Assembly: GCA_034666705.1 (NCBI GenBank)
Contig: JAXDLH010000145.1
Location: 1-14,431, forward strand
Direction: 5' to 3'
Length of the DNA stretch: 14,431 bases
Origin: JAXDLH01 sp034666705
GTDB lineage: Bacteria > Chloroflexota > UBA6077 > SHYK01
A program made the translations under genes and the position numbers. This document shows positions 1 to 7,670 of this stretch, in pieces. The notes under the pieces are model-generated. The model searched no databases, was not told the origin of the DNA, and saw nothing but the letters and a program-made list of their open reading frames with translations. Positions within the stretch are counted from its first letter, which is position 1, and every line of letters starts with the position of its first letter.

Positions 1-169
1 CGAGGTTGTACCAGGGGTAGTAGAGCGCGAGCACCGGACGGGAGGGCTGCGCCGCGATCACAAGCGGCTGCGTCAAGCCAAGCACAATGGTGCATAGCAG
101 GCCGGCGAGCGCGCCCAGGCAGCTCACAACGATGCTTTGCCGAAGTCGTGGAAACGACGGACCATGCAC
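1..169 (-). CDS. Partial secreted protein, possibly glycoside hydrolase-like (GH99/GH71-type N-terminus)
   Basis: Only the first 56 codons are present; the gene runs off the left edge. I chose a GTG start at 169 because AGGAGA lies five bases upstream and the overlapping ATG frame stops after 13 codons. Residues 1-40 form a secretion signal: a short basic stretch (R8, R10), then a hydrophobic core (about 12-32) ending near an Ala-Ala site. The mature part begins RPVLALYYPWYNL. An early YYPWY or YYAWY strand is typical of GH99-like and related TIM-barrel glycosidases that start right after the signal peptide, so this is a tentative family assignment. Only 26 bases separate it from the sufT stop, so it may be read through from the suf operon despite its unrelated role. 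The reading frame and export signal are fairly sure; the enzyme family is a guess. Confidence 0.6.
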   Translation of the reverse strand, partial: MHGPSFPRLRQSIVVSCLGALAGLLCTIVLGLTQPLVIAAQPSRPVLALYYPWYNL

Positions 170-195
170 GGGTATCTCCTGACGCGGAGCCAGCG

Positions 196-759
196 CTACA
201 TCATGCCGAGCTGGAGGCGGGCTTCCTCGGGCATCATGCTCGGGTCCCACGGCGGATCGAACACCACCTCGACCTCAGCCTCCCGAACCTGGGGGAGCGC
301 CTCGATCTTCCCCTGTGCCTCCGCCTTGAGATAGTCGCCCATGCCGCAGCCGGGGGCCGTGACGGTCATCTCGACGTACACCCGATAGCCGCCCTCTTCC
401 AGCGGCGTAACCTCGTTCTTGTAGACGAGCCCGAGATCGGCGATGTTCACCGGAATCTCGGGATCGTAGCAGGTACGCAGCTCGTCCCAGACGAGCTGCT
501 CGACGTCCTCAGCCGACTCGACCTTCGCGTCGCGGCTCGCGGAATCTGCAGACGGCGGCTCCTTGCCGATCGCGTCGGCATCCTTGCCATCGAGGCGGAC
601 CATGAACCCCTCATTGGTCACGATGGTCCAGCCGCCATTGCCAAGCGCCTGGGTAACCACCCCGCTCGTGCCAGCATGGATCACCATTCGGTCGCCGCTG
701 GGGATCTGGATCACCTCGACGTCGCGATCGAAGTTCGCCACTTCATAGTGTGGATACAT
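196..759 (-). CDS. sufT: SufT, MIP18/DUF59-family Fe-S maturation protein
   Basis: SufT acts in the cytoplasm in the maturation of Fe-S proteins, helping mainly when demand for clusters is high (family knowledge). The 187-residue product has the two-part SufT layout. An N-terminal part of about 70 residues contains IPSG (19-22), TQALG (36-40) and LDGKDADAIG (56-65). A MIP18/PaaD-like domain follows, with CYDPEIPVNIADLGLVY (97-113), TAPGCGMG (134-141, Cys138) and FDPPWD (167-172), and the protein ends RLQLGMM. The start is the ATG at 759, with GGGAGG ten bases upstream. The frame opens further upstream, but those codons run into sufU. It lies 28 bases after sufU and is the last recognisable suf gene of the operon. 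The length matches the TIGR03406-type family, as opposed to short stand-alone DUF59 proteins. Confidence 0.95.
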   Translation of the reverse strand: MYPHYEVANFDRDVEVIQIPSGDRMVIHAGTSGVVTQALGNGGWTIVTNEGFMVRLDGKDADAIGKEPPSADSASRDAKVESAEDVEQLVWDELRTCYDPEIPVNIADLGLVYKNEVTPLEEGGYRVYVEMTVTAPGCGMGDYLKAEAQGKIEALPQVREAEVEVVFDPPWDPSMMPEEARLQLGMM

Positions 760-787
760 CTCGTTCAATCCTCCCGTTCGGCTACCG

Positions 788-1234
788 TCATTCGGTCGAC
801 ACCGGCACCTGCTCAGCGCGCAACGCGGCGCGCAGGGTGTGCCAGCTGAGGCTCGCACACTTGATGCGCGAAGGGAACTCCCGCACGCCGGACAGTACGG
901 CCATCTTTCCCAGCTCGTCCACGTCTGGCTCGCCGGGGCCGGTGAGCATCTCGTGGACCTGCTGGAAGAGCGCCTCCGCCTCGGCCGAGCTCTTGCCCTT
1001 CACGGTCTCGGTCATGATCGACGCCGACGCCTTCGAGATCGCGCAACCCGCGCCCTCGAAGGTGATGTCTTCGATGACGTCGCCACTCATCTTCACGTAC
1101 AGCGTGAGCTGGTCCCCGCAGAGCGGGTTCAGACCCTCAGACGTCCTGATGGGCTCCGGCAGCTTCCCCCAGTTGCGTGGCTTTCGATTGTGATCGAGGA
1201 TGACCTCCTGGTAGAGGTCAGTCAACTCAGACAT
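788..1234 (-). CDS. sufU: SufU, Fe-S assembly scaffold / sulfurtransferase
   Basis: SufU is a zinc-containing partner of the cysteine desulfurase SufS. It accepts persulfide sulfur and passes it to the SufBCD complex (known from Bacillus). The 148 residues carry the expected ligands in order: Cys39 and Asp41 in NPLCGD, Cys64 in GAGCAIS, and Cys126 in IKCASLSW. The stretch between Cys64 and Cys126 contains the insertion that separates SufU from IscU, ending in ELGKMAVLSGVREFPSR. The C-terminus lacks the IscU LPPVK motif that binds HscA. The start ATG has AGGAGG ten bases upstream. The gene sits 27 bases after sufD and 28 bases before sufT. Its usual partner sufS is not in this window, so the desulfurase must be supplied from elsewhere. 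Confidence 0.96.
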   Translation of the reverse strand: MSELTDLYQEVILDHNRKPRNWGKLPEPIRTSEGLNPLCGDQLTLYVKMSGDVIEDITFEGAGCAISKASASIMTETVKGKSSAEAEALFQQVHEMLTGPGEPDVDELGKMAVLSGVREFPSRIKCASLSWHTLRAALRAEQVPVSTE

Positions 1235-1261
1235 GCAGTAAAGGCCTCCTCTGCTCCGCGC

Positions 1262-2584
1262 TCATGATCGACGGGCCGCGAGCCGCGCGGCGAGTACGTC
1301 GTCGAGCGTCGCCCGCACCTCGGCCACGCCCATCGCTTCCAACACCTCACCCGCAAACCCATAGGTGAGCAGGCGGCGGGCGGTGTCGTCGCTCATGCCG
1401 CGGCTGTTCAAGTAAAAGATCATCTCGTCGTCCAACTGGCCAATCGCCGCGCCATGCGTACAGCGCACGTCGTCGGCGAAGATCTCTAGCTGCGGTTTCG
1501 TGTCTACGTGAGCGTCGTTGGAGAGCAGCAAATTCCGATTGGTCTGCTGGGCATCGGTCCCATTGGCGCCGGGCCGCACGAACACCTTGCCGTTGAAGAC
1601 GGCCCTCGACGAGCCATCGAGCACGCCCTTATACACTTCGCGGCTCGTACCGTGCGGGCGGGCGTGATCGACGAAAGTATGGTTGTCGACGTGGTCGCCG
1701 CCCGCCGTCAAGTAGAGGCCGTTGAGCGTACACTCGGCACCCTCGGCATCGAGCGCGACGTTCAGGTCGTTGCGGACGAGCGGGCCACCAAGCGTGATCG
1801 CAAATGAGGTAAACCGGCTGTCGCGCTCTTGCTGCACCTGCGTGGTGCCGACGTGGAAACACGCCGCGCCGTCGCGCACCACCTTGTAGTACGTTAGGCC
1901 CGCGCCTTCACCCACCATGATCTCGGCGACGGCGTTCGCGAATGAGGGGGCACTACCGAGGGCGGCATGCGTCTCGACGACGGTCGCCTCAGCGCCGCGC
2001 CCGACGACGATCAGCACGCGCGGATGCGACCCCGTTGGCTGCTCGCGATCGCTGCTCACGAAGAGCAGTTGAATCGGCGCTTCGAGGATCGTGCCGGCCG
2101 GAACCACCACGACCGCTCCATCATCCAGTAGCGCCGTATTGAGCGCCGTGAATACGTGCGTGTCGGGGCGCGCGTAGTGCCCGAGATGCCGCTCGGCAGT
2201 TACCGAGGTATTGCCAGCGAGCGTAGCGAGGCTTGTGGCGAGTACGCGGGACGCGAGCCCTTCCGTCGACGATAGCGATGGAACGTAGTGCCCATCCACG
2301 AATACCAATCGCGCCCGGCGCGTCGTGCCGTAGGTCAACGGCGCGAGCACGGCGGGATCCACAACGCCGGGCTCGGCTGCCGTTCGAAACGGTACGCCGA
2401 GGATTGGCGCTACGCTGGTGTATTTCCAGTCTTCATCGTGGGTGTTCGGGAAGCGCAGCTCGCGGAAGCCGGTTGCGCCGCGCTCACGGAGCGTGCGGAC
2501 CCAGGCGGGACTTACCGCACCTGCGACGCGGCGTGCCTCGAGGTCAGCGAGGTACGGCTCCTTCTCGCGCGTGATCTGCAGCAT
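1262..2584 (-). CDS. sufD: SufD, Fe-S cluster assembly complex subunit
   Basis: SufD is the beta-helix partner of SufB in the SufBC2D scaffold complex, where clusters are built; it takes part in iron acquisition. The N-terminal region has the family signature HDEDWKYTSV (about residues 49-58). The C-terminal core has DDVRCTHGAAIGQLDDE followed by FYLNSRGM, with Cys375 and His377 matching the conserved CxHG site. The product is 440 residues from the ATG at 2584. The frame stays open to a GTG at 2611, only three bases after the sufC stop, which would add nine residues. Neither start has a convincing ribosome site: AGGAGG at 2635-2640 is too far from both. Translation is therefore probably coupled to sufC. 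Identity is sure; the start is not. Confidence 0.93.
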   Translation of the reverse strand: MLQITREKEPYLADLEARRVAGAVSPAWVRTLRERGATGFRELRFPNTHDEDWKYTSVAPILGVPFRTAAEPGVVDPAVLAPLTYGTTRRARLVFVDGHYVPSLSSTEGLASRVLATSLATLAGNTSVTAERHLGHYARPDTHVFTALNTALLDDGAVVVVPAGTILEAPIQLLFVSSDREQPTGSHPRVLIVVGRGAEATVVETHAALGSAPSFANAVAEIMVGEGAGLTYYKVVRDGAACFHVGTTQVQQERDSRFTSFAITLGGPLVRNDLNVALDAEGAECTLNGLYLTAGGDHVDNHTFVDHARPHGTSREVYKGVLDGSSRAVFNGKVFVRPGANGTDAQQTNRNLLLSNDAHVDTKPQLEIFADDVRCTHGAAIGQLDDEMIFYLNSRGMSDDTARRLLTYGFAGEVLEAMGVAEVRATLDDVLAARLAARRS

Positions 2585-2614
2585 GGTCAACCGTGCCACC
2601 GAGCGGTGCACGGC

Positions 2615-3379
2615 TCAGCGCCGGCCATCGCCCGCCTCCTCGAGCCAATCGTAGCCCCGCTCCTCAAGCTCGAGCGCCAGCTCTTTGCCGCCGGAGCGGA
2701 CGATGCGCCCGTTCATCAGCACGTGGACGTAATCCGGCGTGATGAAGTTGAGCAGCCGCTGGTAGTGCGTCACCAGGATCATGCCGCGCTCCGCATTACG
2801 GAGCCGCTCCACCCCGGTGCCGACGATGCGCAGCGAGTCGATGTCGAGCCCGGAGTCGGTCTCGTCGAGGATCGCGAGCCGCGGCTCGAGGATCGCCATC
2901 TGAAGGATCTCATTCCGCTTCTTCTCGCCGCCTGAGAATCCCTCGTTTACGGGACGGCTGATGAAGCTCTGATCCATCTCGACAATCTTGATCTTCTGGC
3001 GCAGCAGTTGGAGGAAATCCATCGCGTCCAGCTCGGGCAGGCCGCGGTGCGTGCGGACCTCGTTCAGCCCCGCGCGCAGGAAGTAGGCATTGCTCACGCC
3101 CGGGATCTCGATCGGATACTGGAACGCGAGGAACACGCCCTCACGCGCCCGAACCTCCGGCTCCATCTCGAGCAGATTCTCGCCCTGGTAGCGCACCTCG
3201 CCCTCGGTTATCTCGTAGGCCGGGTGGCCAGCCAGGACCTGGGCGAGCGTGCTCTTGCCCGAGCCATTCGGGCCCATCACGGCGTGCACCTCGCCGGCCT
3301 CAACCGTGAGGTCGACGCCCTTCAGGATCGCTTTGCCCTCCACGCTGGCGTGGAGGTTGCGCACTTCGAGCAGTGCCAT
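2615..3379 (-). CDS. sufC: SufC, ABC-type ATPase of the SufBCD complex
   Basis: SufC is the cytoplasmic ATPase that drives conformational change in the SufB-SufD core during cluster assembly. The 254-residue protein has a full set of ABC motifs: Walker A GPNGSGKST (36-44), the Q-loop region around FQYP (86-89), signature FSGGEKKR (148-155), Walker B and D-loop LAILDETDSGLD (168-179), and the switch His205 in VTHYQRLL. ETDSGLD and FSGGEKKRNE are the forms characteristic of SufC within the ABC superfamily. The ATG at 3379 is preferred, with a weak GAGAAG four bases upstream. An in-frame GTG at 3389-3391 would add four residues. It is separated from sufB by about 200 bases holding a foldable repeat, the largest gap in the operon. 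The C-terminus ends next to the sufD start. Confidence 0.97.
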   Translation of the reverse strand: MALLEVRNLHASVEGKAILKGVDLTVEAGEVHAVMGPNGSGKSTLAQVLAGHPAYEITEGEVRYQGENLLEMEPEVRAREGVFLAFQYPIEIPGVSNAYFLRAGLNEVRTHRGLPELDAMDFLQLLRQKIKIVEMDQSFISRPVNEGFSGGEKKRNEILQMAILEPRLAILDETDSGLDIDSLRIVGTGVERLRNAERGMILVTHYQRLLNFITPDYVHVLMNGRIVRSGGKELALELEERGYDWLEEAGDGRR

Positions 3380-3442
3380 CGTACTTCTCACTCGTCCTAA
3401 TTTCTGAGGACCTATCCCCCGGTGCGGTGGGGGGTGGAGCTT

Positions 3443-3536
3443 GTCATCCTGAGGAGCTCGTCATCCTGAGCGAAGCGAAGAATCCGTAGCTCCGATGAAG
3501 AGACAACGGATCCTTCGGCTGCGGCCTCAGGATGAC
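3443..3536. repeat. Foldable inverted-repeat element in the sufB-sufC gap
   Basis: The 11-base word GTCATCCTGAG occurs at 3443-3453 and 3460-3470, and as its reverse complement at 3526-3536. The arms 3460-3488 and 3508-3536 can pair into a long imperfect hairpin. The outer 11 base pairs are perfect; an inner block CGAAG-ATCCGT against ACGGATCCTTCG pairs with one mismatch. The loop is about 20 bases and there is a small internal asymmetry. The wording (TCATCCTGAGCGAAGCGAAG...) resembles a family of short palindromic repeats found many times in various high-GC bacterial genomes; this is from memory, not searched. It lies within the suf transcript and could slow or partly stop transcription after sufB, or protect mRNA ends. 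Confidence 0.75.
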
Positions 3537-3583
3537 AGCCGCGTCGCGTCGAGCCCCGGGGCCGCCGACTGCGTACTCCCCGG

Positions 3584-5035
<1,452 letters not shown>

Positions 5036-5053
5036 CTTCTTCCGTTTCTCCCG

Positions 5054-5551
5054 TTAGCCTGCGATCGCGCAGGGGTCGCTGACCGTGCCATGCTTGAGAT
5101 CGCTGATCGGGACAAAGGCCGTGCCGCCGTGTCCCTGAGCCAGAACCGTCAGATCGCCGAGGGTCATCGAGTCGAGCACCTGGTCGACCCCAGCCTTCAC
5201 GCGCTGCCAGACGGAGCGCGAAAGGCAATCGGTGTCACGGATGCAGCCCCCGGCAACATACTCGTCGCCCAGGCACTCCACCGGGGCAACCTGGCCCTCG
5301 AGAGCGCGCACGACGTCACCCACCGTGACCTCGGCGGGTGGCCGCGCGAGCTCGTAGCCACCGTGGGCACCGCGTGTGCTCTCGATCAAGCCCGCACGCC
5401 GCAGCGGCATCGCGAGCTGTTCGAGGTAGCCGACCGGTAGACGCTCGATCTCGGCGATCTCGGCGAGCGAGCGAGGTCCCTGGCCATAGACCTTTGCCAG
5501 CTCGGTCATCGCCCGCAACCCGTAGTGTGCGCGTTGCGACACCTGCAGCAT
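5054..5551 (-). CDS. Rrf2/IscR-family Fe-S-sensing transcriptional regulator of the suf operon
   Basis: Rrf2 proteins are small winged-helix dimers that often bind a [2Fe-2S] or [4Fe-4S] cluster and repress Fe-S assembly genes when clusters are plentiful. The 165-residue product has the N-terminal helix YGLRAM (10-15), the helix-turn-helix SLAEIAEIERLPVGYLEQ (28-45), and the wing RGAHGGYELARP (60-71). Its putative ligand cysteines are Cys93, Cys103 and Cys109 (C-X9-C-X5-C), a wider first gap than the X5 of E. coli IscR. The tail after 135 is about 25 residues longer than I expect for the family and contains another Cys at 161. The ATG at 5551 has GGGAGG five bases upstream; the frame is open to 5644, but a TATAAT box lies in between. 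It is first in the operon, so autoregulation is likely. The cluster type cannot be read from the sequence. Confidence 0.93.
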   Translation of the reverse strand: MLQVSQRAHYGLRAMTELAKVYGQGPRSLAEIAEIERLPVGYLEQLAMPLRRAGLIESTRGAHGGYELARPPAEVTVGDVVRALEGQVAPVECLGDEYVAGGCIRDTDCLSRSVWQRVKAGVDQVLDSMTLGDLTVLAQGHGGTAFVPISDLKHGTVSDPCAIAG

Positions 5552-5564
5552 GGGCCCCTCCCGA

Positions 5565-5587
5565 ATTCCTAGTCCGTGAGTAGGATT
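5565..5587. promoter_or_regulatory. Probable operator: imperfect inverted repeat overlapping the rrf2-suf promoter
   Basis: The plus strand reads ATTCCTAGTC, CGT, then GAGTAGGATT, an inverted repeat with eight of ten positions paired around a centre at 5576. The right arm overlaps the TATAAT box and the rest covers the expected transcription start. This is the usual place for a repressor site, and the first gene downstream is an Rrf2 protein, a family that binds such dyads and often represses its own operon. The sequence does not match the E. coli IscR type 1 consensus when lined up by eye, so a lineage-specific motif is assumed. Confidence 0.55.
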
Positions 5588-5615
5588 ATATCCGACGCAG
5601 CGCGAGCGCTTCCAA
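5585..5615 (-). promoter_or_regulatory. Sigma70-type promoter for the rrf2-sufBCDUT operon
   Basis: On the minus strand a perfect TATAAT lies at 5590-5585, about 33 bases before the regulator's start codon. A TTGGAA box at 5615-5610 is four of six against the consensus, but with a long 19-base spacer. With a 17-base spacer the box would be GGAAGC. A weak or missing -35 box beside a strong -10 box fits a regulated promoter. The transcript would begin near 5578 with a leader of about 27 bases. Confidence 0.6.
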
Positions 5616-5753
5616 CCGCTGGCCGCGGCGTAACGTTCCCGCATCAGTCGGTGAGGCTCACGCGCCGGACCTTTTCAGAGGACCCTACGAGGCGCGTAGC
5701 ATGAGAGGAGACTCAGCTTATCGAAGGAGACTGAGGGATCGATCGGGGACACC

Positions 5754-5924
5754 ATGGCCACACGCGAGAAGGACGACGGTAGAGTTCAGATCAGCCCGGA
5801 AGGCGAGCCTGTACAGAGTGCAATCCAAGCCGGCAGCGGCAGTATCCACGCGGTCGATGAAAACCAGCCCGAAACGCCTCGCCAGCCGAGCCATAGGCGA
5901 GATGCTGGCAAGACCCCCACATGA
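5754..5924 (+). CDS. Possible small hydrophilic protein, 56 residues
   Basis: An ATG at 5754 opens 56 codons ending in TGA. GGGGA lies about five bases upstream, a fair ribosome site. The product starts MATREKDDGRV and is rich in Glu, Asp, Gln, Ser and Pro with no hydrophobic stretch, so it would be disordered and cytoplasmic. I recognise no family. It is divergent from the suf regulator and lies 64 bases ahead of the Cys-module gene on the same strand, so the two could share a transcript. A longer overlapping frame on this strand (5701-5955) and frames on the other strand are also open here, which weakens the case. It may be chance. Confidence 0.35.
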   Translation: MATREKDDGRVQISPEGEPVQSAIQAGSGSIHAVDENQPETPRQPSHRRDAGKTPT

Positions 5925-5988
5925 ATGGCCAGGTCAGCGGCGCAAGGCCAGTTGACTCTCGACCGTTTACCTCGAGGAGGAAGCGACA

Positions 5989-6297
5989 ATGATGCGTGAT
6001 GCGAGCATGTGCGCGCACTGCAATGAACCCATCCTCGACCCGACCACAATGGTTACCCACGGCGACCTGTCATTCTGCTGTCCAAACTGCGCGGCGGCGA
6101 TGGAGGAGAGCGGCTCGGGCTCCGATCCGCATGCACGGGTGCACGAGAACGACCTGGTGTGCGCCCACTGCGGCGTCGCTATCGTCGACGAAACCCCAAT
6201 GGAATCGCGCGGCGACCGTGCCTACTGCTGTACCACCTGCTTGCGGCTGGACACCCGGGAGCAATCGAGCGGCCAGCAACCCGGCTTCGCCGCCTAA
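5989..6297 (+). CDS. Tandem Cys-module metal-binding protein (metallothionein/TRASH-like)
   Basis: The 102-residue product is built of two copies of one module. Each has CAHC, then 18 residues, then CC-X2-C: Cys8/11/30/31/34 and Cys58/61/80/81/84, an exact 50-residue period. The second half of each module reads HGDLSFCCPNC or RGDRAYCCTTC, resembling the G-x-x-[YF]-C strand of prokaryotic metallothioneins, TRASH and other treble-clef zinc modules. It probably binds zinc, copper or cadmium in the cytoplasm, as a storage or handling protein or as a small adaptor. There is no signal or membrane segment; a polar linker rich in Gly, Ser, Asp and His (41-53) joins the modules. The start ATG has GGAGG eight bases upstream; a second ATG follows at once. 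The metal-binding reading is well supported, the role is not known. Confidence 0.8.
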   Translation: MMRDASMCAHCNEPILDPTTMVTHGDLSFCCPNCAAAMEESGSGSDPHARVHENDLVCAHCGVAIVDETPMESRGDRAYCCTTCLRLDTREQSSGQQPGFAA

Positions 6298-6300
6298 ACC

Positions 6301-6361
6301 AAAACCACGATGAAACCGGCATTGATGCAAGCATGATTCACGAGTGAAGGCCTGTGGTTTT
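6301..6361. terminator. Inverted repeat after the Cys-module gene, possible terminator
   Basis: A perfect eight-base inverted repeat, AAAACCAC at 6301-6308 and GTGGTTTT at 6354-6361, starts three bases after the stop codon of the Cys-module gene. The right arm ends in TTTT, as in a factor-independent terminator, but the 45-base loop is long. A small inner palindrome TTCACGAGTGAA could shorten it. The remaining gap to the next gene (6362-6464) shows no clear promoter. Confidence 0.35.
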
Positions 6362-6464
6362 CACCCTGGCTTGAGTTTAGATCGACCAGCTAGCGCCTCC
6401 TTTGGTCCTTTCGGCGGGCCGGAACGAATGAGGCGCCGCTCCGCTCTACCAGAGTAGGAGTGCT

Positions 6465-7334
6465 ATGAGCCCGTTCGACTTTATATGGCTCTTCTTCCTG
6501 TTCTCGGCCGTAGAGCCGTGGATTCACCAGCGCTTGATCGCAAGCCAGCGGTTGCGCCTGATGCGGAAGCTCGAGCGACAACGCAGCAGTCGCGTCATTA
6601 CGCTGATCCATCGCCAGGAGGCGATGGCTTTTCTTGGCATTCCGATTGCGCGCTACATCGACATCGAGGATTCCGAGGCGGTGCTGCGCGCCATCCGCTT
6701 GACGCCGCCCGAGATGCCGATTGATCTCATTGTCCACACCCCCGGCGGCATCGTCCTGGCCGCCGAGCAGATCGCGCGGGCGCTCTGTCGCCACCCCGGC
6801 ACGGTGACGGTGTTCGTGCCGCACTATGCGATGTCCGGCGGTACCCTCCTCGCCTTGTCCGCCGACGAGATTCGTATGGATGAGCATGCCGTCCTTGGCC
6901 CGCTCGATCCGCAGATTGGCCAGTACCCGGCGGCGTCGATTCTGCAGGTGCTCGAGGCCAAGCCGGTGGCGGAGATCGACGACGAGACACTCATTCTGGC
7001 TGACCTATCCCGCAAAGCGATGGCGCAGGTGGCGGACGCGGTCGTCGACGTCGTGACAGCCAACGGTACCGCGGTCGAGCAAGCCCGCTCGATCGCCCAG
7101 ACGCTGGTGAGCGGCCGCTGGACGCACGACTATCCGATCACGGTATCAGAGGCCCAGCATCTCGGTCTACACGTGGCCTCCGGTCTGCCGGAAGAGATCT
7201 ACGCCCTCATGGACCTCTACCCGCAGCCCGGCCAGCGGCGCCCATCGGTCGGCTACGTACCCATCCCATATCACCAGGCGCCCGCCTCGCCGAATCCCCC
7301 ACGCGGGAACCGAACCGGCGGGACGCGACGATGA
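6465..7334 (+). CDS. SDH-family ClpP-fold serine proteinase, membrane-anchored
   Basis: This matches the serine dehydrogenase proteinase family (PF01972), relatives of ClpP and SppA that cleave membrane or short peptides; the true substrate is unknown. The 289 residues begin with a hydrophobic segment (about 5-19, IWLFFLFSAV) that would anchor the protein. Basic residues follow (28-43), placing the catalytic domain in the cytoplasm. Crotonase/ClpP-fold landmarks follow: DLIVHTPGG (87-95, an oxyanion-hole glycine pair), AMSGGTLLA with candidate nucleophile Ser124, and DEHAVLGPLDPQIG (139-152), the signature region of the family. The final 30 residues are Pro-, Gly- and Arg-rich and probably disordered. 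The ATG has TAGGAG six bases upstream. It stands alone between two gaps, with no NfeD-like partner in the window. Fold is sure; which residue completes the catalytic pair is not. Confidence 0.88.
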   Translation: MSPFDFIWLFFLFSAVEPWIHQRLIASQRLRLMRKLERQRSSRVITLIHRQEAMAFLGIPIARYIDIEDSEAVLRAIRLTPPEMPIDLIVHTPGGIVLAAEQIARALCRHPGTVTVFVPHYAMSGGTLLALSADEIRMDEHAVLGPLDPQIGQYPAASILQVLEAKPVAEIDDETLILADLSRKAMAQVADAVVDVVTANGTAVEQARSIAQTLVSGRWTHDYPITVSEAQHLGLHVASGLPEEIYALMDLYPQPGQRRPSVGYVPIPYHQAPASPNPPRGNRTGGTRR

Positions 7335-7670
7335 ACACCCGCGTCGCAGCGTCGCGGGATCGCCGCGACCGGGCCAGCCGCCGAAGATTGGGGGCGTGCG
7401 GGGCGTCGCTGTAGCTGCCCCGCCGGGCCCGCCGCTTCTTGCCTTCCTCTTCACCCGGTTCGCAATTGCCGTGCATCGGTTGGTAGCTGCATGGTTTACC
7501 GTGAGTGCGCCCTTCTGCCATCATTTGGAGCGCCGGTTCCTCTATCCTTCTATCCATCAACGCGCAGGCTATCAGCTCGCCGGGCATCCTCCAGTGCGAT
7601 TGTCCCGAACCCTGGAAGGGCGCGCCCTCAGCCTGCTCCTGCGAGAATGTACGTACGTTAGGAGACCGAT
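7335..7670. other. 336-base gap without a convincing gene
   Basis: The stretch holds a short hairpin (7351-7369) near its left end and the ribosome site of the DUF3105 gene (AGGAG at 7660-7664) at its right end. An open frame on the plus strand from a GTG at 7396 to 7674 could encode 92 residues with a hydrophobic middle, but it lacks a good ribosome site. I see no tRNA, riboswitch or strong promoter. An eight-base palindrome ACGTACGT lies at 7651-7658, just ahead of the DUF3105 ribosome site. Confidence 0.5.
7351..7369. terminator. Short GC hairpin after the proteinase gene
   Basis: GTCGCGG at 7351-7357 and CCGCGAC at 7363-7369 form a perfect seven-base-pair stem with a five-base loop, 17 bases after the proteinase stop. 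No T-run follows, so it is at best a weak or Rho-assisted terminator. It is placed where one would be expected. Confidence 0.35.

Noticed and set aside
5685..5735. Two small stems (CTACG/CGTAG and CTCAG/CTGAG) ahead of the 56-residue ORF
   Set aside because: Each has five base pairs; not enough for a riboswitch or attenuator call.
5786..6060. 87-89-codon minus-strand frames
   Set aside because: They run against the Cys-module gene and its ribosome site, and the translations lack any family feature.
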